Assembly: GCF_016881005.1 (NCBI RefSeq)
Contig: NZ_JACOPV010000003.1
Location: 62,001 to 126,000 of the forward strand
From: Pseudomonas arcuscaelestis
GTDB taxonomy: Bacteria > Pseudomonadota > Gammaproteobacteria > Pseudomonadales > Pseudomonadaceae
Direction of reading: 5' to 3'
Length of the DNA stretch: 64,000 bases
Positions within the stretch are counted from its first letter, which is position 1, and each line of letters opens with the position of its first letter. A program made the position numbers and the translations under genes. The notes under the pieces are model-generated. The model saw only the letters and a program-made list of their open reading frames with translations. It had not been told where the DNA came from and did no database searches. Shown here piece by piece: positions 1-9,056 of this stretch.

Positions 1-262
1 TGGCCAGATAGCCGATGAATAGGCAGCCTGCCAGGCTCAAGGCCGCGAGTAGGTGGGGTGCGATGGTTGCGCTGGTAAGGATCAAAGAGGCTGCCAGGGC
101 GATCAGTACCAATGAGGCGCCATTGGTTCCCAGGGCCGTCATCAGCGCCTGACGGCGGCCAGCATTGGCGGCAGTGTTGACGACAAGCGCCACCACCGGA
201 CCAGGCGTGGCGATCAGTAGAAGTACGGACAGTGCATAGGTCAGGAGCAGGGCGGTGTTCAT
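1..262 (-). CDS. LysE/RhtB-family amino-acid exporter, N-terminal part
   Basis: Reverse-strand reading frame open from ATG at 262 to the window edge, so only about 87 N-terminal residues are visible. It starts MNTALLLTYALSVLLLIATPGP, with the early hydrophobic helix and the TPGP motif of LysE/RhtB exporters, followed by a small-residue segment (NTAANAGRRQALMTALG) and a second hydrophobic helix. The family exports amino acids such as lysine, threonine or homoserine across the inner membrane. The substrate cannot be read here. It is divergent from a LysR regulator whose start lies about 110 bases away, the usual LysR-target arrangement. Confidence 0.85.
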   Translation of the reverse strand, partial: MNTALLLTYALSVLLLIATPGPVVALVVNTAANAGRRQALMTALGTNGASLVLIALAASLILTSATIAPHLLAALSLAGCLFIGYLA

Positions 263-344
263 TGCTGCGCTCGGTAGCTGGAATCGAGTTGGCATTGTCG
301 ACAGCGCCGAGCGTCTTGAAAAACGCGTGTTATTGTGGCTTTGT

Positions 345-359
345 ATTAGTTTTACTAAT
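345..359. promoter_or_regulatory. ATTAG/CTAAT inverted repeat, candidate LysR operator
   Basis: ATTAGT-TTT-ACTAAT is a perfect 6-3-6 palindrome between the exporter start and the regulator start. GcvA-like LysR proteins recognise CTAAT half-sites, and the adjacent regulator is GcvA-like in its N-terminus. Assignment as its operator is inference from position and motif. Confidence 0.5.
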
Positions 360-373
360 GCTTGAGGTCGGCC

Positions 374-1294
374 GTGTCCGAACGAATTCCAGCCTTGCAG
401 GCGCTGCGGGCTTTCGAGGTGGCGGCGCGACATGGCTCCTTTACGCGGGCAGCTCATGAGCTGGCGTTGACCCAAGGGGCTGTCAGCCATCACATCAAGA
501 CCCTCGAAAGCATGTTCGACTGCGCATTGTTTGAACGCCGCGGACCGAAACTGTCGTTGACCGAGCCCGGCCGTCTGCTGGCCCAAGAGCTGAAAGTCGG
601 TTTCAAAATTATCGAGAACGCCTGCGGCCTGCTCAAGCAGGACCGCAACGGTATTCGTTTGAAAGCACCTTCCACCCTGACCGTGCGCTGGTTGCTCAAG
701 GCGCTGGAGCAGTATCGCCAGCAGGAGCACCACAGTCGTGTGCAGCTCTCGAGTGTGTGGATGGATATTGATAACGTCGACTTCTACAGCGAGCCTTTCG
801 AGGCCGCCATCCTTCTGGCTGACGGGCGCTTTTGCGCCGATGTCGACAGTCTCAAGTTGTTTGACGAATGGCTGGTGCCGGTATGCAGCCCTGAGCACCC
901 GGCGATGGCGGCTGAAGACCTGGGTGGACTGAATTTCATCGACCTTTTGCACCCTTCGGCAGATCGCCGCGACTGGCGCCGCTGGCTGACCAGAATGGGC
1001 GCTGCGCAAGTGACAATCGACCGTGGCCAGTTATTCGATACCCTCGATCAAGGTATTAGCGCCGCGCAACAAGGCGCCGGCGTTGCCGTGGTCGATTTGC
1101 TGCTGGCTCAGGGCGAGCTCGACAGCGGCCGGCTGGTCATGCCATTTCCCCAGGCGGTGGCCACTGCCGAGAGCTATTATCTGACCTGGCCGCGAACGAG
1201 TCCGCAGGCGCGGCACGTACGAGCGTTGGGCGAATTTTTGCTGGCGCTGGTGCCGCAACTACCGCTACACGGTGTTGATTATTTGTATGACTAA
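374..1294 (+). CDS. LysR-family transcriptional regulator (GcvA-like)
   Basis: 306 aa from GTG 374; a TTG 12 bases upstream (362) would add four residues and cannot be excluded. Residues about 5-64 form the winged helix-turn-helix (RAFEVAARHGSFTRAAHELALTQ with the recognition stretch GAVSHHIKTLE). The rest is a periplasmic-binding-like effector domain ending with GISAAQQGAGVAVV, typical of GcvA/AmpR-like members. Divergent from the LysE exporter and overlooking the ATTAG/CTAAT palindrome at 345-359, so it probably controls that exporter and itself. Effector unknown. Confidence 0.9.
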   Translation: MSERIPALQALRAFEVAARHGSFTRAAHELALTQGAVSHHIKTLESMFDCALFERRGPKLSLTEPGRLLAQELKVGFKIIENACGLLKQDRNGIRLKAPSTLTVRWLLKALEQYRQQEHHSRVQLSSVWMDIDNVDFYSEPFEAAILLADGRFCADVDSLKLFDEWLVPVCSPEHPAMAAEDLGGLNFIDLLHPSADRRDWRRWLTRMGAAQVTIDRGQLFDTLDQGISAAQQGAGVAVVDLLLAQGELDSGRLVMPFPQAVATAESYYLTWPRTSPQARHVRALGEFLLALVPQLPLHGVDYLYD

Positions 1295-1385
1295 TGATGG
1301 TGCGCGACGTCGTGCCGATGCTCGGCAAATACCCGTTCAGCCATGAAGTCGATGAACACGCGCAAGCATGACGGCATTGCGCGCT
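1293..1385 (-). pseudogene. Possible remnant of a LysR C-terminus
   Basis: Read on the reverse strand, the segment gives AMPSCLRVFIDFMAERVFAEH followed by a stop. The block LRVFIDFMAERV is the usual C-terminal helix of LysR regulators (consensus like VRAFIDFLVERL). There is no intact gene upstream of it. The same bases can be read on the + strand from 1343 as a short peptide containing FMTGVLVLIGLALLIAGG, a membrane-like segment. Either may be a relic; neither has a convincing start or ribosome site. Confidence 0.35.
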
Positions 1386-1524
1386 TTATGACCGGTGTGC
1401 TGGTGTTGATCGGTCTGGCCTTGTTGATTGCCGGGGGTGCGCATCGTCACGGCTTTGCACCGGGCGCGCGAGCAGTCGGCTAGGGTAGAATCGCCCTACA
1501 GACAGTTGTTCAGAGGTTGCAGCG

Positions 1525-3885
1525 GTGGAGTTACAGCAGGGCTTTGTCCTGACCCGGCATTGGCGTGATACCCCGGCAGGCACCTGCGTCGAATTCTGGT
1601 TGGCCACCGATCAAGGTCCGCGACGCTTGAGCATACCGCTGCAGACCTCTGTCGCCTTTATTCCCGAGGTTCATCGTCAACAGGTCCAGGCATTACTGCG
1701 TGGTGAGCGTGGCGTCGAATTGCGGCCACTGGCGCTGCGGGACTTCGAACAACGGCCGGTGCTTGGTTTGTACTGCCACCAGCATCGCCAATTAATGCAA
1801 TTGGAAAAGCGCTTGCGTGCGGCCGGGGTGCAGATCTACGAGGCCGACATAAAGCCGCCTGAACGCTATCTGATGGAGCGCTTCATTACCGCTGGGGTCA
1901 GCTTCAGCGGCATCCCGGACGAGCGGGGGGGGTTCCAGAATGCGCATCTGAAACCGGCCCCTGACTATCGGCCGACGCTAAAACTGGTGTCGCTGGACAT
2001 CGAAACCACCGAGCGCGGCGAGCTTTATTCCATCGCCCTGGAAGGCTGCGGCCAGCGCCAGGTGTATATGCTCGGTCCCGAGAATGGTGACGCCCAAGGC
2101 ATCGATTTCGACCTTGAGTATTGCGACAGTCGCGCGCAATTGCTTGAACGTTTGAATCGCTGGATGGCGGTGCACGATCCCGACGCGATCATTGGCTGGA
2201 ACCTGGTGCAATTCGACTTGCGCGTCCTGCAGGCCCACGCTGAACAGCTCAAGGTTCCCCTAAGCCTTGGGCGGGGCGGTGAGGCAATGGAGTGGCGCGC
2301 ACATGGCAGCCGTGCGCACTTTTTTGCCGGCGCCAGTGGGCGGTTGATCATCGATGGTATCGAAGCGCTGCGCTCGGCCACCTGGAGCTTCCCCTCCTTC
2401 AGTCTGGAAAATGTCGCGCAAACCCTGCTCGGCGAGGGCAAGGCCATCGATACCCCATACCAACGAATGGATGAGATCAACCGCATGTTCGCCGAGGACA
2501 AGCCGGCACTTGCACGCTACAACCTCAAGGATTGCGAGTTGGTCACGCGAATTTTCGCCAAGACTCAGCTGCTGACCTTCCTGCTTGAACGGGCCACGGT
2601 AACCGGCTTGCCGGTCGATCGCAGTGGCGGCTCGGTGGCGGCGTTCTGTCATCTCTACATTCCCTTGATGCACCGCCAGGGCTTTGTCGCGCCGAACCAG
2701 GGCGAGCGCCCGGACGAAGCCAGTCCTGGCGGCTTTGTCATGGACTCCCGACCCGGTCTGTACGAGTCGGTGTTGGTGCTCGATTACAAAAGCCTGTACC
2801 CCTCGATTATCCGCACGTTTCTTATCGATCCACTGGGATTGGTCGAGGGCCTGCGTGAGCCGGGTGATGACACCTCGGTACCCGGCTTTCGCGGGGCGCG
2901 GTTTTCTCGAACGCGCCATTGTTTGCCGGCTATTGTCGAGCGGGTCTGGCAGGGCCGCGAGAGCGCCAAGCGCGAGCACAACGCGCCGTTGTCCCAGGCC
3001 TTGAAGATCATCATGAACGCGTTCTACGGTGTGCTAGGTTCCAGTGGCTGCCGCTTCTTCGATCCGCGTCTGGCTTCGTCGATCACCCTGCGCGGGCACG
3101 AAATCATGCGTCGCACTCGCGAGTTGATCGAGGCTCAGGGTTACACGGTGATCTATGGCGATACCGACTCCACCTTCGTCTGGCTCAAGGGTGCTCACAA
3201 CGAGGCCGACGCCGATGTCATTGGCCGTCGCTTGGTGGCGCAGGTCAATCAGTGGTGGTGCGAGCATTTGCGCGATGCCTATCAGCTCGACAGCGCCTTG
3301 GAACTGCAATATGAGACGCACTACAAGCGCTTTTTGATGCCGACCATCCGTGGGACTGAAGAGGGCAGTAAGAAGCGCTATGCAGGGTTGGTCCAGCGTG
3401 GGGACGGGCTTGAAGAGATGATTTTCAAGGGCCTGGAAAGTGTGCGTACCGACTGGTCGCCACTGGCTCGCCAGTTTCAGCAAGTGCTCTACGAGCGCAT
3501 TTTTCGCAGGCAACCTTACCAGGCCTACATACGCGAGTACGTGCGCCAAACCCTCGCAGGTGAACTGGACGAATTGCTGATCTATCGCAAGCGCTTGCGT
3601 CGGCCGCTGGCGGACTACCAGCGCAATGTGCCGCCTCATGTGCGGGCGGCGCGCATGGCCGATGAATTCAACCAGCGTCAGGGGCGGCCACGGCAGTACC
3701 AGAACGGCGGCTGGATCAGCTACGTAATGACTGTTGCTGGGCCCGAACCCCTGGAAACCCGGAACAGTGCCATCGATTACGATCACTACCTGACCCGGCA
3801 ACTGCAACCGGTGGCGGATGCCATCCTGCCATTTGTTCAGGACGACTTCACGGCCCTGATCGATCGGCAGATGGGCTTGTTCTAG
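1525..3885 (+). CDS. polB: DNA polymerase II (family B)
   Basis: 786 aa, full length for bacterial Pol II. GTG start at 1525; no in-frame ATG is better placed. The N-terminal domain is followed by the 3'-5' exonuclease (LDIETT, Asp158/Glu160) and the polymerase domain. Motif A is [11 protein letters not shown] (Asp420) and motif C is YGDTDST (Asp546 and Asp548); both catalytic pairs are intact. Pol II is an SOS-associated polymerase used in replication restart and damage bypass. I see no clear LexA box in the short upstream region. The gene stands alone, ending 8 bases before the convergent DUF1772 gene. Confidence 0.97.
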   Translation: MELQQGFVLTRHWRDTPAGTCVEFWLATDQGPRRLSIPLQTSVAFIPEVHRQQVQALLRGERGVELRPLALRDFEQRPVLGLYCHQHRQLMQLEKRLRAAGVQIYEADIKPPERYLMERFITAGVSFSGIPDERGGFQNAHLKPAPDYRPTLKLVSLDIETTERGELYSIALEGCGQRQVYMLGPENGDAQGIDFDLEYCDSRAQLLERLNRWMAVHDPDAIIGWNLVQFDLRVLQAHAEQLKVPLSLGRGGEAMEWRAHGSRAHFFAGASGRLIIDGIEALRSATWSFPSFSLENVAQTLLGEGKAIDTPYQRMDEINRMFAEDKPALARYNLKDCELVTRIFAKTQLLTFLLERATVTGLPVDRSGGSVAAFCHLYIPLMHRQGFVAPNQGERPDEASPGGFVMDSRPGLYESVLVLDYKSLYPSIIRTFLIDPLGLVEGLREPGDDTSVPGFRGARFSRTRHCLPAIVERVWQGRESAKREHNAPLSQALKIIMNAFYGVLGSSGCRFFDPRLASSITLRGHEIMRRTRELIEAQGYTVIYGDTDSTFVWLKGAHNEADADVIGRRLVAQVNQWWCEHLRDAYQLDSALELQYETHYKRFLMPTIRGTEEGSKKRYAGLVQRGDGLEEMIFKGLESVRTDWSPLARQFQQVLYERIFRRQPYQAYIREYVRQTLAGELDELLIYRKRLRRPLADYQRNVPPHVRAARMADEFNQRQGRPRQYQNGGWISYVMTVAGPEPLETRNSAIDYDHYLTRQLQPVADAILPFVQDDFTALIDRQMGLF

Positions 3886-3893
3886 CGCAGCTG

Positions 3894-4394
3894 TTACTCG
3901 CCCCGAATCAACCCCAGCGCCAACATCAGCCAAGCTGCCGCTGCCAGGGCAGTTGCCGTGCGAACGTGGTTCCAGCGATTCCAACTCGGCACATAGCGAT
4001 GCCATGCTGCTGCAGCTTCGCTACTGGCGGGGTCGAGACGGGCGAGGGTCTGGTTTTTCGGCACGTTGAACAGCAGCGTCACTAGCACATTGCCCGCCAG
4101 GTATAGCGCGCTGCCAATCGCCATGCACAGGCTGCCCGGTAACGGCCAGCGCTGATAGGCCCAGACCAGCAGCGCGATACTGGTAAGCGCGGTGCCGAAG
4201 AACAAGGCCAGGAACAACCGGTTGATCACCACCTGGTTGATCGACTGCATCGCCGCCACCGCGCTCTGCTCGGGGATGCGCTCCAGTGCTTTCATGACAA
4301 AGTTGGAAAAGGCGAAGAACAGCCCACCCATCAGGCCACAGCCGAGGGCGGTGGCAAGGATCAGCAACAACAGCAAGGTATCAACGACGCTCAT
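3894..4394 (-). CDS. DUF1772-family (anthrone oxygenase-like) membrane protein
   Basis: 166 aa from ATG 4394 (an in-frame upstream start at 4424 has no better ribosome site). Four hydrophobic segments: residues about 4-25 (LLLLILATALGCGLMGGLFFAFSNF), 50-70, 77-100 and a C-terminal helix. The FSNFVMKAL and NRWNHVRT blocks fit the DUF1772 family, inner-membrane proteins of unknown role in bacteria. Convergent with polB, no operon partner. Confidence 0.75.
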   Translation of the reverse strand: MSVVDTLLLLLILATALGCGLMGGLFFAFSNFVMKALERIPEQSAVAAMQSINQVVINRLFLALFFGTALTSIALLVWAYQRWPLPGSLCMAIGSALYLAGNVLVTLLFNVPKNQTLARLDPASSEAAAAWHRYVPSWNRWNHVRTATALAAAAWLMLALGLIRGE

Positions 4395-4615
4395 GGTCCA
4401 GTCCTTCGGCGGTGGCAGGGGCAAGCGTGGCGGACAGCCATCAGCTATCCTCAGTCTCAGATGTCAGCCTGTTCTGGACATGCCCAAGGATTTACATGGA
4501 AACCGCAAGTTACCTTTGAGCTGTCCACGGATTTCGTCCTGTAGTTTAGGCTCGCACCTCAGATCTTTCGACGCGATCTGTAGTCTTTGATGCATGGAAC
4601 TTGAAGGAGATGCGC

Positions 4616-5182
4616 ATGCTCGTACGGTCACTGACCCTCGCCACCTTGATGGCCATTGCTGGAACGGTCTTCGCCGCCAACAGTGATCCCAGTCCTTTGG
4701 AACAGGATCTGAACAAGGCCCGTCCACTGATAGTCATTGCACCCAGTACCGCAGACCCTACCCTTCGCGGTCTGAACGAAGCCCTGAACGACCCGGCTAC
4801 CAAGGCGGCATTCCAGGAGCGCAACCTGGTGCTGTACAGCATTGCCGGAATGATAGGCAAACGCGAAGACAAGTTCCTCGATCAGCAGGCAACCATGGCG
4901 CTGATACGTGAGTTCAAGTTCAGCGCTGCCGACACGGTGATTACGCAAGTGGTGCTGGTAGGCAAAGATGGCGAAAAACATCGAATCGAGCACACCGGCA
5001 CCCTGGAGCCAAAGGCAATCTTTGATGCAGTCGATGCCCTGCCTGCCGAAGAAAAAGCCATCGTTGCCCCGACAGTGGCGGAGCAGAAACAGGCCGCTTC
5101 TGCAACCAACAAGGACGGAAAGCCCGCCAAGCCAAGCAAACCGGCCAAGCCCTTACCGCCGCCAAAGCCACTTGAGGATTGA
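4616..5182 (+). CDS. Exported DUF4174-type protein
   Basis: 188 aa from ATG 4616, chosen because AAGGAG at 4604-4609 is six bases upstream; the in-frame ATG at 4610 abuts that site. Residues 1-20 are a signal peptide ending VFA-AN. The middle (about 25-140) contains RPLIVIAPSTADPTL, RNLVLYSIAGMIG and VVLVGKDGEKHR, a thioredoxin-like pattern seen in DUF4174 proteins, without Cys pairs. The C-terminal 45 residues are low-complexity Lys/Pro-rich (KPAKPSKPAKPLPPPKP), likely a disordered tail. Probably periplasmic; function unknown. Confidence 0.75.
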   Translation: MLVRSLTLATLMAIAGTVFAANSDPSPLEQDLNKARPLIVIAPSTADPTLRGLNEALNDPATKAAFQERNLVLYSIAGMIGKREDKFLDQQATMALIREFKFSAADTVITQVVLVGKDGEKHRIEHTGTLEPKAIFDAVDALPAEEKAIVAPTVAEQKQAASATNKDGKPAKPSKPAKPLPPPKPLED

Positions 5183-5220
5183 GCTCCCTCAACTACAACC
5201 GGTAAGTGCAGGGTTGCCCC

Positions 5221-5652
5221 TCAGTCGCCGGTCTGAACCTGCAGCATCAGCTTTCCATCGATGTCCCGAATCAGGCCGCTGGCCAGCAGCAGGGGCAGCA
5301 GGCGCTTGTGCAATTGCGCTTCGACAAAGGCGCGCAAGGTGTCCAGGTCGAGCTCGCCCGGCACTACCAAGTCGGCTTTGGTGTACGACAGCCAGGCTTT
5401 TTTGAGCACCATCAGCACATCACTGCCCGAGGTGGTGGCGAAGCGTCGATGCAACCTTTGCCCGGCCAGCTCGAAGGTGTGGGCGTGTTCGTACCCGGTT
5501 TCGTCGCCAGCGCCAGCCTGGCAGCGGCTGCAGCGGCATGGGCCGTCGCCGAAGGCCTTGTGCAGGTAGGTATTGAAGTCTACGACGGGTTTGAGGCTCA
5601 GGCGCTTGTCGACTTCGAAAAGATCCGAGGTCAGGTGTTGTTCAGCAGTCAA
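5221..5652 (-). CDS. Uncharacterised protein with a CxCxxC motif
   Basis: 143 aa. No ATG exists near the 5' end; a TTG at 5652 has AGGGAA seven to nine bases upstream on the reverse strand and gives MTAEQHLTSDLFEVDK. Residues about 37-42 read CRCSRC, a compact cysteine cluster that may bind a metal; the remainder looks helical and soluble (DVLMVLKKAWLSYTKADLVVPGEL). The opposite strand is also open, but without a ribosome site and with an Ala/Gly/Gln-rich composition typical of an antisense reading. I do not recognise the family. Confidence 0.6.
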   Translation of the reverse strand: MTAEQHLTSDLFEVDKRLSLKPVVDFNTYLHKAFGDGPCRCSRCQAGAGDETGYEHAHTFELAGQRLHRRFATTSGSDVLMVLKKAWLSYTKADLVVPGELDLDTLRAFVEAQLHKRLLPLLLASGLIRDIDGKLMLQVQTGD

Positions 5653-5807
5653 TGTGTTTTCCCTGATTAGTCTAGGCGGGGGCGCACAATACCAGTCTTT
5701 GGAGGTGCCGGATGTCGACGCGAAGGGGATTTTTCTGTGAGAGTCCTTTACCCTAGGCGCCCGCGCGCGTCAGCAGACGCCGATCTATCCGCCGTTGGAG
5801 TTCAAGC

Positions 5808-6095
5808 ATGTACAAGCACACAGCCACCGTGACCGTTAGCGCCGAGCAGCGCGATGATGTCGAGGCGGTCGAGAACCCGGGGATCAAGATCGGCCTGGAA
5901 GCTGTCACCGAAACCCTGAAGAAGGTCCACTTCACCGGCGCCCTGGCAGCCCCCGACAGCCCGACGCATATCTGTGTAACCCTGGACAACGGCCTTACCT
6001 ACTACGGCCCAATCGTCAATGGCCATGCGGAGCTGGAGTTCGGCTGGATCGCTTTTGAATGCGACATGCTCACCCCTGAAGAGTTGGGCCTGTAA
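5808..6095 (+). CDS. Small conserved hypothetical protein
   Basis: 95 aa from ATG 5808, preceded by a GGAG-like stretch (TTGGAG, 5795-5800). The sequence MYKHTATVTVSAEQRDDVEA is followed by THICVTLDNGLTYYGPIVNG; it is acidic, soluble, with beta-strand-like alternation and no membrane segment or signal peptide. I cannot assign a family or function. Isolated between the CxCxxC protein and the anti-sigma-like ORF. Confidence 0.65.
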   Translation: MYKHTATVTVSAEQRDDVEAVENPGIKIGLEAVTETLKKVHFTGALAAPDSPTHICVTLDNGLTYYGPIVNGHAELEFGWIAFECDMLTPEELGL

Positions 6096-6211
6096 GCATC
6101 GCATCAATGGCTGACGGGTAGCCCTTCATCCCCTCGGCGAACGGCAATCGTTGCGGGGGGTATCCTGTAGGTTGCAGGCAAAATCCGGTTGCTGTGCGGG
6201 GAGTGCATGAG

Positions 6212-6460
6212 ATGAACGGCCACCCTGAAAACGACTCCCAGGATGAACTCGATATGATGGCTTCGGAGTACGAGCTTGGCTCGCTGGGAGCAGGTCCGCG
6301 CCCCGAAGTTGAACACCACTTGAGTCATGATGCCGAGTTACAGGCGGCGATCGACTCCTGGGAGCAGCGTTTGCTGGTGCCGGCAGAACCGCCCCGTGTT
6401 CAGTTATCCCGCCTTGGCGTATGGCCACGAATCAAGCGCTGGTGGCATCCTTCAGGCTGA
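6212..6460 (+). CDS. Orphan anti-sigma-like N-terminal domain protein
   Basis: 82 aa from ATG 6212 (GGGAG about 10 bases upstream). The N-terminal half, DELDMMASEYELGSLGAGPR followed by VEHHLSHDAELQAAIDSWEQRL, resembles the sigma-binding N-terminus of RskA/ChrR-type anti-sigma factors (pattern LAxEYxLGxL...VexxLxxdxxLxxavxxWexRL). It stops at residue 82 after RIKRWWHPSG, where full-length relatives have a membrane helix and extracytoplasmic domain. No sigma factor gene is adjacent. It ends one base before the convergent aminotransferase gene. It may be a soluble sigma-binding protein or a truncated relic. Confidence 0.6.
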   Translation: MNGHPENDSQDELDMMASEYELGSLGAGPRPEVEHHLSHDAELQAAIDSWEQRLLVPAEPPRVQLSRLGVWPRIKRWWHPSG

Positions 6461-6461
6461 A

Positions 6462-7712
6462 TCAGTCAAGGTTCGCCAGGCAGCGTTCCAGAATATCCAG
6501 GCCTTCGTTCAATACCTCGGGTTCAATGGTCAGTGGCGCAAGCAGGCGAATGATGTGCCGTGCCTTGCCGCTTGGCATCAGCAGCAGCCCGGCATCCCGC
6601 GCTGTTGCAAGCAACTGGGTGAGTTGCGCCGAGGCCGGCGCGCCCTTGGCGTCGATCAGTTCGATCCCGCGCATCGCGCCGGTACCGGTCAGGCGACCCA
6701 GATAGGGCGAAAGCTGCTGGGCTTTCCAGCGTTGATAGCGACTCTCAATGGTGGTTTCCTGCAGCTCGCCCCAGTCGGCAAGGTTGCTGTCGGTCATCGT
6801 ATCCAGGGTTGCCAGGGCGGCGGCGCATGCCATCGGGTTGCCTGAGTAGGTTCCGCCCAGGCCACCTTTGGGCAGGCAGTCGAGCAGCGCCTTGCGCCCG
6901 ACCACGGCGCCCAGTGGCATGCCGCCGGCGATGCTCTTGGCCAGCAAAAGCAGGTCTGGCTCGATGCCCAGACGTGAAAAGGCGAAGCGCTGGCCGGTTC
7001 GGCCAAAGCCTGACTGGATCTCGTCGATGATGATCAAGATGCCGTGGGCATCGCAAAGCGTGCGCAATGCCTGGGCAAACGCGGGTTCCATGGCCAGGAA
7101 GCCAGCTTCGCCCTGGACCGGTTCGAAAATCACTGCAGCCACTTCATTGACATCGATTTCGACGCTGAACAGGCGTTGCAGTGCTTGCAGAGCCTGGTCG
7201 CTGCTGACGCCGGTGTCGACGCTGGGGAAGGGCAGGTGATAAACCGGCCCTGGCAGCACGCCAACCCGTTGTTTGTAAGGGGCGACCTTGCCGTTGAGGT
7301 TCAAAGTGGCCAGGGTGCGGCCATGAAAACCGCCATCGAAGGCGATGATCGCTGTTTTACCGGTGGCACCCCGGGCAATTTTCAGGGCGTTCTCCGCCGC
7401 TTCTGCACCACTGTTGGTGAGCATCCCGCTTACGGGGTAGGAGACCGGTACAAAGTCCGTTAGGCGCGCCATCAAGTCGATGTACGGCTGGTGCCCGGCA
7501 GCATTGAACGCATAGTGAGTGAGTCGTGTAGCTTGATCCTGGATGGCTGCGACAATGCCTGGGTTGCAATGGCCCAGGTTCAATACGCCTATACCTGCGA
7601 CAAAATCAATATAACGTTTGCCGTTGCTGTCCCATACTTCCGCGTTTTTGCCGTGCGAGACGGTGATCGGGTGGACTACGGATATGGACTGGCTGATATA
7701 TTCGTGACTCAT
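6462..7712 (-). CDS. Class III PLP aminotransferase, GABA aminotransferase-like
   Basis: 416 aa, full length. Fold-type I class III features in order: FVAGIGVLNLGHCNP near the N-terminus, TNSGAEAAENALKIAR (phosphate-binding), FDGGFHGRT, VIFEPVQGEAG, IIIDEIQSGFGRTG and the PLP lysine in LLLAKSIAGGMPLG (Lys259). It would move the amino group of GABA or a similar omega-amino acid to 2-oxoglutarate. Next come a LysR gene on the same strand and, beyond it, a GABA-type permease in divergent orientation, so the locus looks like an uptake and deamination unit. It is probably a paralogue of the main gabT; the exact substrate (GABA, 5-aminovalerate, others) is not readable. Confidence 0.9.
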   Translation of the reverse strand: MSHEYISQSISVVHPITVSHGKNAEVWDSNGKRYIDFVAGIGVLNLGHCNPGIVAAIQDQATRLTHYAFNAAGHQPYIDLMARLTDFVPVSYPVSGMLTNSGAEAAENALKIARGATGKTAIIAFDGGFHGRTLATLNLNGKVAPYKQRVGVLPGPVYHLPFPSVDTGVSSDQALQALQRLFSVEIDVNEVAAVIFEPVQGEAGFLAMEPAFAQALRTLCDAHGILIIIDEIQSGFGRTGQRFAFSRLGIEPDLLLLAKSIAGGMPLGAVVGRKALLDCLPKGGLGGTYSGNPMACAAALATLDTMTDSNLADWGELQETTIESRYQRWKAQQLSPYLGRLTGTGAMRGIELIDAKGAPASAQLTQLLATARDAGLLLMPSGKARHIIRLLAPLTIEPEVLNEGLDILERCLANLD

Positions 7713-7792
7713 GTGCGCGCGGGCTCCGGCAAGTTAAGTTGATATATAAGCGACGCCGCAGTGCTGAGCGCAAACGAATTAAACGATTGCGA

Positions 7793-8710
7793 TTATTCCT
7801 GAAATTCTTGAAGTGTTACTTGTTGCCTTACCCGCTCGCGGATCCACTGCACAAACGCTCGCACCTTGGGGACTTCGGCTGCGTGTTCGGCGTGAGCAAG
7901 AAAGTAAGATCCTTCGCTTGGCTTGGCGTGTTGCCAGGCGAGCACCAATTTGCCTTCAGCCAGCTCCTCCGCCACCAGATAGTGCGGAATCAGGGCAATG
8001 CCGCAGCCTGCCTGGGCGGCACGAATACACATGGAAAAAGTGTCGAAGCGTGGGCCGTGGTAACTGTTTTCGCTGTGCAGACCCTGGTCGTGGAACCATT
8101 CGTGCCAGGCTTCCGGCCGCGAGGTGCATTGCAGCAAACGCTGTGCGGTAAGCGTGCCGGCACTGTCGAAAGCATGCAGGGCGAGCAGTTGAGGGGAGCA
8201 TACGGGTACCACGTTTTCGTTGAACAACTCGATGCAGGTTGCCCCGGGCCAGGTGCCCTGACCGAAGAAAAAGGCGATGTCGGCCTTGGCCTGGACCAGG
8301 TCAAAGGGCTCCAGCGCATTGCGAACATCGAGATGGATTCGCGGGTGGCACTCTCCAAAACCTTTAAGGTTAGGGACCAGCCAGCGTTCGCCGAAGGTCG
8401 GTTGGGTGGCGATACGCAGCACTTCAGTCTCGCCGCCGTAGCTCAAGATGTAACGGCTGGACATATCCAGCTGGACCAGAATTGTGTTCACCTGCGCCAG
8501 GTACAGGGCACCGGCCGGCGTCAGGTGCAGGCGCCGGCGAATGCGCTGGAACAACGGGTGGCTGAGCATCTCCTCCAGTTGCGCAACTTGTTTGCTCACC
8601 GCGCTCTGGGTCAGGTGCAGCTCTTGCGCTGCGCGAGTGAAGCTCAGGTGCCGGGCGGCGGCTTCAAAGCACTGCAGCGCGGTGGTCGAGGGCATCAGGC
8701 GTTTGGACAT
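7793..8710 (-). CDS. LysR-family transcriptional regulator
   Basis: 305 aa from ATG 8710. Residues about 8-66 form the winged helix-turn-helix (TALQCFEAAARHLSFTRAAQ and LTQSAVSKQVAQLEE); the C-terminal effector domain ends with GCGIALIPHYLV. It lies between the aminotransferase (same strand) and the divergent permease, so it is the likely local activator of both. An inverted repeat ATTCC-GTTAA-GGAAT at 8744-8758, 34 bases upstream of its start, is a candidate operator. Confidence 0.92.
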   Translation of the reverse strand: MSKRLMPSTTALQCFEAAARHLSFTRAAQELHLTQSAVSKQVAQLEEMLSHPLFQRIRRRLHLTPAGALYLAQVNTILVQLDMSSRYILSYGGETEVLRIATQPTFGERWLVPNLKGFGECHPRIHLDVRNALEPFDLVQAKADIAFFFGQGTWPGATCIELFNENVVPVCSPQLLALHAFDSAGTLTAQRLLQCTSRPEAWHEWFHDQGLHSENSYHGPRFDTFSMCIRAAQAGCGIALIPHYLVAEELAEGKLVLAWQHAKPSEGSYFLAHAEHAAEVPKVRAFVQWIRERVRQQVTLQEFQE

Positions 8711-9056
8711 GATTGAGTGTTCCGGCGAAAAAAGCGTGAGATCATTCCGTTAAGGAATTATGTTTTTCTAAAAGGTCGTTTGTGAGTGACGGTCCTATAG
8801 ATTAATACTGACCCGCGTCAAGGATTTCAACTGAAATTAGCAGTAAGCGAAATAGCCTCGACGAGCAACTAACTGATCGCGTTTGCGTGTTTTTGAATTT
8901 ATTGATAATTGCATGAGTTCTAGTGTTTGGATGAACTTTACTGCGGCGTGGGACGCGCCTCCGATAATAATAAGCGCCACTCTTCCAATAACAATTTCTG
9001 CTCTAACCCTGTCGCTGCCCTTGCTCGGCATCGACATACCCAGTTGAGGGTTGAAC
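8711..9056. promoter_or_regulatory. Divergent control region of the LysR and permease genes
   Basis: 346 bases with no credible gene. It is A+T-richer than its flanks. Inverted repeat ATTCC-GTTAA-GGAAT at 8744-8758 next to the regulator, and TGAC-CCGC-GTCA near 8810-8821. These are the only structured elements I can point to; binding is inference. Confidence 0.5.

Noticed and set aside
5206..5670. 154-codon forward frame over 5221-5652
   Set aside because: The reverse frame has a ribosome site before TTG 5652 and a more protein-like composition; the forward frame is Gln/Val/Gly-rich.
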